Positions 1 to 5,092 of a DNA stretch of 10,192 bases are shown here, piece by piece. The notes under the pieces are model-generated. The model saw only the letters and a program-made list of their open reading frames with translations. It had not been told where the DNA came from and ran no database searches. Origin of the DNA: Alistipes sp. (GTDB taxonomy: Bacteria; Bacteroidota; Bacteroidia; Bacteroidales; Rikenellaceae); the NCBI GenBank assembly GCA_028691095.1, contig JAQUZZ010000028.1, positions 1-10,192 of the forward strand. The letters run 5' to 3'. A program made the translations under genes and the position numbers. Numbering within the stretch: the first letter of the stretch is position 1; every line of letters begins with the position of its first letter.

Positions 1-14
1 GTTGTGCTTATCAT

Positions 15-62
15 AAAATCTGCAAGTTTCTATATCCAAAAATACGGAAACTTGCAGATTTT
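15..62. terminator. Long perfect inverted repeat, probable terminator of the DUF5119 gene
   Basis: Bases 15-30 and 47-62 are perfect reverse complements (16 bp) around a 16-base loop. The stem is AT-rich and starts and ends with A/T runs, so it could act as a terminator in either direction. It lies about 65 bases past the stop of the minus-strand lipoprotein gene, which is a suitable place for the end of that transcript. The T-run is short on the minus strand (TTTT) and slightly longer on the plus strand (TTTTT). The arms are unusually long for a simple terminator. Confidence 0.55.
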
Positions 63-128
63 TACAAGTATTTTAACTCTTATTTTATTGATAATCAGTA
101 ATTTGTTGGGTTGTTAAGGGGCGACTAC

Positions 129-1181
129 TTAGTAGATGAGGGTCGACTCCTCTCGCCATGGATCTATTTCAATATCTGAGCCAGAATACTCCGGCAGGTC
201 AAAAGCAATGTTCGCCTTCAGCGTATCGGTCGAGGCAAGGATCTGATCGGAGAGGTCAAACACCGGCTGACTCATCGAATGCCGCTGTCCATTGTGCAGT
301 ACCACATCCATATGGATGTCATACTTCTCGGACGCGGACTTCGCAGCAGGGGTACTCCGCCCCAAGGTCAACAACAATGCCGTGGCGGAACCATCCTTTT
401 GTTCCGTACTCCACCACGCACGCGTCGTGAAGGGGATCACGTGATTGCCGGATTCGGCATGGGTCTTTCCGGTAGCCATATTCACGCGAGAGGCAAATCC
501 ACGGAGACAACCTCGAATCTGTTGCGCCGAACGCAAATTGTGCAGATCCGCCTTGATTTGTGTCGGATAGGTCAGCGGACGCATCACAATGTGTGTCAAG
601 GCATAGAGCATCTGCTGATCCTGCATCACAAGCGTTCGTGTGGTTTGATAGCGGGTTTTGGTGGCCATCTCCGGCGTTACCCAAAAGGTATCGAGACTCC
701 ATGAGGCCAACCGCAAAGGTTCTACGCCCATGAACTCCGAAGCCCCAGGCGTGTAAAAATCATAAGAGGTCGGATCTTGACTGAGGCTTGCCGAGAAAGC
801 CTTAAAATCATTGGGATGGCTAAAGACCACTCTCCCGTTCCAGTAATTCACATCCTCAACCGACTCATTGTAGACGATCACCGCATACTCCCCCACCGGT
901 ACATTGATCTCCCCTTCAAACACATTGGTCTCCAAATATCGTTCAAACGGAGCACCTCCGTTTCGGGGGAAGAACCGCAACGAAACCCGATGAACATACT
1001 CCTGCTGGGTGGCAAGACGCGGTGTGGCATCCACCGGAAATCCCGTTTTACTCCAGTCTATTTTAACAGGAATCAACGCACTGAGTCCCGGATCGGGGCT
1101 CTCGCTCTCCAAATGACGGCGTTCGCACGCACCGAAAAGGAGGATCCCAAGGAGAAGAAGATATGGTGTCAAGTGCCTCAT
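129..1181 (-). CDS. DUF5119 / FimB-Mfa2-like lipoprotein
   Basis: Predicted lipoprotein of 350 residues. It opens with a short charged end, a hydrophobic run and a lipobox LFGAC, with the acylated cysteine at residue 19, so the mature protein should be membrane-anchored. The mature start CERRHLE, followed by VKIDWS near residues 38-44, resembles DUF5119 proteins. Related FimB/Mfa2-type lipoproteins anchor fimbriae in Bacteroidales. No enzyme motif is visible, and the rest looks like a beta-rich surface domain. The residues after Cys19 (ERRHL) do not give the clear acidic surface-export signal, so inner or outer leaflet is undecided. It lies 68 bp downstream of the DUF3575 gene on the same strand, and the pairing of these two families supports both calls. 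There is only one plausible start, and no strong Shine-Dalgarno, as is usual in this phylum. The family call is from recognition; the anchoring role is inference. Confidence 0.72.
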   Translation of the reverse strand: MRHLTPYLLLLGILLFGACERRHLESESPDPGLSALIPVKIDWSKTGFPVDATPRLATQQEYVHRVSLRFFPRNGGAPFERYLETNVFEGEINVPVGEYAVIVYNESVEDVNYWNGRVVFSHPNDFKAFSASLSQDPTSYDFYTPGASEFMGVEPLRLASWSLDTFWVTPEMATKTRYQTTRTLVMQDQQMLYALTHIVMRPLTYPTQIKADLHNLRSAQQIRGCLRGFASRVNMATGKTHAESGNHVIPFTTRAWWSTEQKDGSATALLLTLGRSTPAAKSASEKYDIHMDVVLHNGQRHSMSQPVFDLSDQILASTDTLKANIAFDLPEYSGSDIEIDPWREESTLIY

Positions 1182-1225
1182 GGCAATCTAAGTAACCCTA
1201 AAGAATGATTAAACCGGTTCGTCAC

Positions 1226-1243
1226 GGTATACAGCTGTATACC
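1226..1243. promoter_or_regulatory. 18-bp perfect palindrome between the two fimbria-related genes
   Basis: The sequence GGTATACAGCTGTATACC is its own reverse complement over all 18 bases with no spacer. It lies in the 68-bp gap between the DUF3575 stop and the DUF5119 start. A second, 8-bp palindrome (AACCGGTT) follows at 1212-1219. A spacerless palindrome cannot fold into a good RNA hairpin without losing central pairs, so a binding site for a dimeric protein is more likely than a terminator. I see no clear TAnnTTTG promoter next to it. Its function is not known. Confidence 0.4.
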
Positions 1244-1249
1244 CTATGC

Positions 1250-2503
1250 TTATTTTTTTCTACTTTTCAGATGCGGATACCAACTCAACGCGATCTTCGC
1301 CTTCGTGGGGCCGATCCAACGATAGTCGCCATACCGCTCACGGATCAGATCATATCGACCGAAGGTATTGAGCTGCGCATGGTATTTTCGGTAACGGGTC
1401 TTCAGGTAACCAAGCCCCAGACTGAACTCCAAGGCAAGGTTTCGCCCGATCGACTTGACATAGCCCCCACTGATCCCGCTATTCACAAAGAACTCGCCTT
1501 GATACCCCTTCTTGTGCCACTCCAGATCATAATACCCTCCACCGCCATAGACGCCCACAAACCATCCTGTCAGCGGATTGTGATTGCGAAGTTGGGGGGC
1601 TTGGCGACTCAGATCGGGCTTCAACCAATAGCGCAGTTCCACCGATCCAGCGATGATCTGCACACAATTCTGGGTGTGACGATTCAGCCACCAAGGGAAC
1701 AGATACTCCCCACACACCGACCATCTCGGAGCCAAGGGTACTTCAAGTTCGATATTAATCAGGGTGGCCAGATCGAAGAGTAGATTGGTTTTCAAAGCCA
1801 AAGGCCTTTGGTAGGTGACGGACGCAGAGGACGTGGCACAGTGCAAAGAGCCGGGCGTTGAGATCGGAGCCGAGCCGAGCGACTGAAGGGAGAGCGTGCG
1901 ACTTCCGACCCCTTGCGGCGAGGGGCTCCATTGCATATAGACTTCGCCCGTTCGGAGCTTTGGAAGATAATGCTCAGCGATATATCGCCATTGTTGTGGG
2001 GAGAGTCGATGTCTGAGGCGCCACTCCAGGGTACTTTCGTTCACTCCGGGTTCGAGTTGCGCCAAGGTGGCTATGCGGTATGGATTTTTCGGATCTACGG
2101 CAGCCAACTGCGCCACCTCCCGCCATGTGGAAGGCGTGAGTAAAATGCGCATTCGATCCGAAGAGAGGGTCGTCAAGGATCTTAGATAGTCCCGAATCGC
2201 GGAGGCTCGACCCAGCGCCAGTGCACGATTCCGGTCTTGATGGCCCTCCGGAGAGGTGCACGCTACAATAAGGATGGAATCGATGGGGGCATCATGCAGC
2301 GAGTCGCTCCACAGCATTCGCAAATGGCGCATGGTGGCAGCATTCGTCGCATGGGTTCGAGAGAGCCGACTGGAATCGGCCTTAAAGTAGAAAATGATGC
2401 GATCCTGTGGCATCGCACCTCCCCCCTCTTGGGCAAAAGTTTGTAAACTTGCACCCCACAGGAACAGACTGTATAGAATCAATATCCAATACCCTCGCAT
2501 CAT
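1250..2503 (-). CDS. OmpA-like / DUF3575 outer-membrane-type protein
   Basis: Secreted protein of 417 residues. A signal peptide covers about residues 1-25, with likely cleavage near TFAQ. Residues about 34-125 look like an OmpA-family periplasmic domain: a strand IIFYFKADSSRLS, then LIVACTSPEGHQDRNRALALGRAS leading into a helix (shown here as residues 78-101 only to locate it). The position of OmpA's peptidoglycan-binding Asp appears to be occupied by the SPEG segment, while the Arg of the GRAS segment is kept. From about residue 234 (LALKTNLLFDLATL) to the end is a DUF3575 domain rich in aromatic, alternating strands, consistent with a small barrel or envelope protein. In Bacteroidales this family is often found near fimbrial genes. 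It is the first gene of a probable two-gene unit with the DUF5119 lipoprotein. The start is one of two adjacent ATGs (2503 or 2500), which makes no practical difference. Confidence 0.75.
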   Translation of the reverse strand: MMRGYWILILYSLFLWGASLQTFAQEGGGAMPQDRIIFYFKADSSRLSRTHATNAATMRHLRMLWSDSLHDAPIDSILIVACTSPEGHQDRNRALALGRASAIRDYLRSLTTLSSDRMRILLTPSTWREVAQLAAVDPKNPYRIATLAQLEPGVNESTLEWRLRHRLSPQQWRYIAEHYLPKLRTGEVYMQWSPSPQGVGSRTLSLQSLGSAPISTPGSLHCATSSASVTYQRPLALKTNLLFDLATLINIELEVPLAPRWSVCGEYLFPWWLNRHTQNCVQIIAGSVELRYWLKPDLSRQAPQLRNHNPLTGWFVGVYGGGGYYDLEWHKKGYQGEFFVNSGISGGYVKSIGRNLALEFSLGLGYLKTRYRKYHAQLNTFGRYDLIRERYGDYRWIGPTKAKIALSWYPHLKSRKK

Positions 2504-2543
2504 ATCGTAGCATGATTGTCGACGAGGATCTAAACAAGAAGTA

Positions 2544-2569
2544 TGCCATCCGAACGGGATCGGATGGCA
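2544..2569. other. 10-bp perfect hairpin in the leader of the DUF3575 gene
   Basis: The arms 2544-2553 and 2560-2569 (TGCCATCCGA and TCGGATGGCA) pair perfectly around a 6-base loop. The hairpin lies about 40 bases upstream of the DUF3575 start codon, so on the minus strand it would form in the messenger leader. No T-run follows on either strand, so it is not a normal terminator. It may affect translation or message stability, or be a protein site. Confidence 0.4.
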
Positions 2570-2694
2570 CTATGGCTATGAGGGGAACCTGTTTCAGGGA
2601 CTCTTTTGCGCGTCAAACAACGAGGCTTTCTGCGTCCGCGCCAAGTCGTTATCCAGCGTATGGGGGAATTGTAGAAAACGCGTGAAACCCCTCT

Positions 2695-2736
2695 AAAAAA
2701 ACTTCTCTCACGGTGCTGGAAAAGTTGAGAGAGGGG
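2695..2736 (-). terminator. Weak intrinsic terminator or attenuator, minus strand
   Basis: Read on the minus strand, TCTCTCA (from 2732-2726) pairs with TGAGAGA (from 2710-2704), and seven T residues (2701-2695) follow at a 2-base distance. The stem is only 7 bp with a 15-base loop, so it is weak. ssrA already has its own strong terminator upstream, so this one is either a back-up for ssrA or a premature terminator in the leader of the DUF3575 gene. Confidence 0.35.
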
Positions 2737-2910
2737 CGATCGAACCACAGAAGGCATATTCAAAAGCCTCAAACCGACGTTTTACGGATCGAAGCACCCC
2801 CGTTGCTTGGAGGATAGGAAAGCTCTCTTCGGGGAACGCACACTCGTCCAGACTCTCTTCTTTCCTCATACAACGCCCCATAGACTCTGATTCTGTTTTT
2901 ATAGACTCTA

Positions 2911-2955
2911 TTTTTAATAAAAAATCGGCCTCACAGGTATCTATGAGGCCGATTT
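2911..2955 (-). terminator. Intrinsic terminator of ssrA
   Basis: AAATCGGCCTCA (2922-2933) and TGAGGCCGATTT (2944-2955) form a perfect 12-bp stem around a 10-base loop. On the minus strand a TTTTTTATT tract extends from the foot of the stem. The stem starts 7 bases after the CCA end of the tmRNA, the expected position. Confidence 0.88.
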
Positions 2956-2962
2956 GAAAATT

Positions 2963-3362
2963 TGGTGGAGCTGGAGGGATTCGAACCCTCGTCCAAACAA
3001 GGAACCCAAAAGCTTTCTACACGTTTATCCTTCGATTCATCCTCCTGCCGCAACCTGGTCGAAGGCGACCCAGTTACAGCCCCAGTCTATTCATTTTCGC
3101 AATGCGGTATAGACGTCGGCACGCTATTTCCGTTTGAATGATACCTCAATTCTTCTCGGTACGGAACCAACCGATCGGAGAGGTACTCGTCTGACGACCG
3201 CCTGGGGTCGCCGGATTAAGCCGTTTTACTCAGTAAAACTAAGCAGCGAGTGCATAGCTATTATCGCCATTTGAATTTTGAGCATTCAGTTTTACGAGAG
3301 CCCACACAACGCTCGACGTGCTTACAATCAGACTCTGCCTGCTGTCAAAACCGGTCAGCCCC
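2963..3362 (-). ncRNA. ssrA: tmRNA (transfer-messenger RNA), one-piece
   Basis: A 400-nt RNA that rescues stalled ribosomes with SmpB, acting first as an alanyl-tRNA mimic and then as a template for a degradation tag. The 5' end GGGGCTG (3362-3356) pairs with CAGCTCC next to the ACCA at the 3' end, forming a 7-bp acceptor stem with one G-U. The 5' part has the conserved GGTTTTGACAG segment. The 3' part has a T arm, GAGGG TTCGAAT CCCTC, and an encoded CCA. The tag frame runs from GGC at 3268 to the TAG stop at 3239 and reads GDNSYALAA. A GTTTTAC/GTAAAAC stem (3223-3239) starts at the tag stop, as expected for a tmRNA helix there. The later pseudoknots were not traced in full. The gene is the one-piece type, lies on the same strand as pyrD upstream, and has its own promoter and terminator. 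The call is secure; the exact 5' end is set by the acceptor pairing. Confidence 0.96.
3239..3268 (-). other. tmRNA tag-peptide reading frame (GDNSYALAA)
   Basis: Ten codons inside the tmRNA: GGC GAT AAT AGC TAT (resume half), then GCA CTC GCT GCT and the stop TAG. The resume codon is taken as GGC because tags in related bacteria start with Gly. The YALAA end is the usual signal for ClpXP-type proteases. The stop is UAG, and a stable stem overlaps it. Confidence 0.88.
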
Positions 3363-3402
3363 TTCTGTGTAAGGTTGATTTTTCCCTCAGAGAGAGGGGA
3401 GA

Positions 3403-3422
3403 ATCTTTACAAAGGTAAAGAT
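3403..3422 (-). promoter_or_regulatory. ssrA promoter -7 box inside a dyad
   Basis: The minus strand carries TACCTTTG (3417-3410), a full match to the Bacteroidota -7 consensus TAnnTTTG. It would start transcription about 40 nt before the mature 5' end of tmRNA, leaving a short leader for processing. No TTTG lies at the usual -33 spacing. The box is enclosed by the inverted repeat ATCTTTAC-AAAG-GTAAAGAT (3403-3422). A further dyad, TGCAC-TCT-GTGCA (3438-3450), lies about 30 bp upstream. Confidence 0.6.
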
Positions 3423-3590
3423 ATTTTTCAGAGGCCGTGCACTCTGTGCAAAATAAATTTTGCGGAAGGTTCTCTTTCTCGTGGAGATCGACGGAGATTC
3501 CCTTTGGGAATTGCCCCAATCGCTTGCAACCACGAAGACTTCGACACACGACTCCGCCCCTACTCCACCGCCCCCGCACGAAGACGCCAA

Positions 3591-4664
3591 TTACGCATTG
3601 GATTTGTGTGTCGAGGGTTGGGGGTTCAAGGCCGCATCCTGTCGAATCCGTTTGCAGATTCGTTTCACAAACTTCGGGCCGTTATAGATAAATCCCGTGT
3701 AGACCTGAATCAGACTGGCTCCGGCCTTCAACATTGCCAGGGCATCCTCCTCGGTCATGATTCCCCCTACGCCGATAATCGGGAATCGGCCTTCGGTCTT
3801 TTGGTAGATGTAGCGCACCATCTCCAACGAGCGTTGCGTCAAAGGCGATCCGCTCAACCCTCCGTTTCCGATGGCTTCCACCTCCGAGGCGGGGGTCTTC
3901 AATCCATCGCGTCGCACCGTCGTATTGGCGGCCACGATGCCGTCCAACCCAGACTCCATCAACACGTCGATCATCGTATCCACCTGCTCAGTGGTGAGGT
4001 CGGGGGAGATCTTCAACAGAATCGGGCGATACTGATTCTGCCCGCGACGAAACTCGATCAATCCGCGCAGAATCTCGTTCAGGTTGGCTTTGTCCTGCAA
4101 GGCTGTCAATTTCGCCACATTCGGACAACTGACGTTGATTACAAAATAGTCGACATATTCGTACAGACTCCGAAAAAGTTGCAGATAATCTGCGGCCGCC
4201 ATCTCATTCGGGGTTGCCGTATTTTTGCCAAGGTTGCCCCCGATAATATGATGCGACGAACGATGCCGCAAGTTATGCACCGCATTGCGCACCCCTTGGT
4301 TGTTGAATCCCATGCGATTAATCAGAGCCTGATCCTCCGGCAATCGGAAAAGCCGCGGACGCGGGTTTCCGGGCTGAGGCTTTGGGGTGACCGTGCCGAT
4401 CTCCGTGAAGCCAAATCCCAGCGAGTGCATCTCTTTGTAGACCTCGGCATCTTTATCAAAACCCGCAGCCAAACCTACCGGATTGGGGAATCGCAGGCCG
4501 AAGACTTCTCTCTCCAAGGAGGGATGACGCATCGAGAAGCAGGCACGCAACACGATACGAGCCCCAGGGATATAATGAACCACGCGCAGGGTAACCACCG
4601 CAATGCGGTGAATCACCTCCGGAGAGAGTTCAAACAACAGCGGACGGATAACTCTTTTATACAT
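3591..4664 (-). CDS. pyrD: Dihydroorotate dehydrogenase, class 2 (quinone-dependent) type
   Basis: This enzyme oxidises dihydroorotate to orotate, the fourth step of pyrimidine synthesis, using FMN. The class 2 form passes electrons to membrane quinone. The protein has 357 residues. The N-terminal ~45 residues form the extension typical of class 2 and are probably the membrane and quinone helices. The FMN/substrate barrel follows: AGFDKDA (Lys71), GTVTPKPQPGN (91-100), NRMGFNNQG (116-124), GNLGKN (143-148), NVSCPN (177-182), LLKISPD (Lys218), NTT (247-249), GGLSG (268-272), GVGGI (298-302) and YTGFIYNGP (322-330). The catalytic-base position is Cys180, whereas the well-known class 2 enzymes have Ser (NxSSPN). 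The start gives the expected class 2 N-terminus. A promoter at 4867-4874 would leave a ~200-nt leader. The gene lies upstream of ssrA but ssrA has its own promoter. Confidence 0.95.
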   Translation of the reverse strand: MYKRVIRPLLFELSPEVIHRIAVVTLRVVHYIPGARIVLRACFSMRHPSLEREVFGLRFPNPVGLAAGFDKDAEVYKEMHSLGFGFTEIGTVTPKPQPGNPRPRLFRLPEDQALINRMGFNNQGVRNAVHNLRHRSSHHIIGGNLGKNTATPNEMAAADYLQLFRSLYEYVDYFVINVSCPNVAKLTALQDKANLNEILRGLIEFRRGQNQYRPILLKISPDLTTEQVDTMIDVLMESGLDGIVAANTTVRRDGLKTPASEVEAIGNGGLSGSPLTQRSLEMVRYIYQKTEGRFPIIGVGGIMTEEDALAMLKAGASLIQVYTGFIYNGPKFVKRICKRIRQDAALNPQPSTHKSNA

Positions 4665-4864
4665 ACTCTTAACTCGAATAGAGTGAAAACTTCGGTTTCA
4701 AAGCGGGCGTTCAACGGGTTCGGCACACGATACAAAAAAGGAACAAATTTTGACCTAAGCACAGCGTGTGATTTATGAGCAATAAACACAGCCATATATC
4801 AGGCACATACCGTGATCCAAGGGCTCAAACCCTCTTTGAAACAACCCATCTCCCAAAGTTCGAG

Positions 4865-4884
4865 TACAAAGGTAGAAATATTTT
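4865..4884 (-). promoter_or_regulatory. Probable pyrD promoter
   Basis: The minus strand has TACCTTTG (4874-4867), an exact match to TAnnTTTG. The 20-base block at 4884-4865 agrees at 18 of 20 positions with the block around the ssrA -7 box (3427-3408), which supports both. A TTTG is present upstream but only 13 bp away, closer than the normal -33 spacing. The start codon is ~200 nt downstream. Confidence 0.55.
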
Positions 4885-4888
4885 TGAC

Positions 4889-4914
4889 AAAACGCCACAC
4901 GCCGACCGTGCGAC
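4889..4914 (-). terminator. Probable terminator of the trpS-CLC transcript
   Basis: On the minus strand GTCGCACG (4914-4907) pairs with CGTGTGGC (4901-4894), eight pairs including two G-U, around a 5-base loop. G then TTTT follow (4893-4889). It sits about 180 bases after the CLC stop and just before the pyrD promoter, a sensible boundary. The T-run is short, so confidence is moderate. Confidence 0.45.
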
Positions 4915-5092
4915 GAAGAGGCTGAAAGAGAGATTGAATCCTTTTTTCACACAACAAGCCCGATTGGTGAATGGGTCGAGGCCCACACATTGCATAACGG
5001 GCTTCAGGTTCAGGCGGGTGAATTTGTAAGGAGAGGGGTTGCTTTTCGAAGTGAGAGGCATTTCACGATCCGCGATTCCAAGGTCAGTCGCG

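Larger units (their letters stand above)
2504..2920. other. Intergenic region upstream of the DUF3575 gene, no gene seen
   Basis: No open frame here looks like a real protein, and I find no tRNA-like fold. It probably holds the promoter and leader of the minus-strand DUF3575-DUF5119 unit, but I find no TAnnTTTG box on the minus strand. It does contain a 10-bp hairpin (2544-2569), a terminator-like hairpin for the minus strand (2695-2736), and AGACTCT three times at 2850, 2882 and 2903. The last two copies extend to a 9-bp direct repeat, ATAGACTCT. Confidence 0.6.
4665..5092. other. Intergenic region between the CLC gene and pyrD, no gene seen
   Basis: Read on the minus strand this region holds, in order, the 3' tail of the CLC message, a likely terminator (4889-4914), the pyrD promoter box (4867-4874) and a ~200-nt pyrD leader. 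Short open frames here overlap known genes out of frame and look unlike proteins. No tRNA is visible. Confidence 0.6.

Noticed and set aside
3318..4778. Plus-strand open frame of 486 codons
   Set aside because: It is antisense to pyrD and to the tmRNA, both certain. The predicted protein is rich in Arg, His and Gln with no recognisable fold, as expected for a mirror of a GC-biased gene.
4613..4795. Minus-strand 60-codon frame overlapping the start of pyrD
   Set aside because: It has no recognisable domain, no convincing ribosome binding site, and overlaps pyrD out of frame. It is kept only as a possible leader feature in the finding on the pyrD leader.
4956..5004. AAGCCCG...CGGGCTT inverted repeat downstream of the CLC gene
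   Set aside because: The arms are 7 bp with a 35-base loop and no T-run follows on the minus strand, so it is not a convincing terminator.
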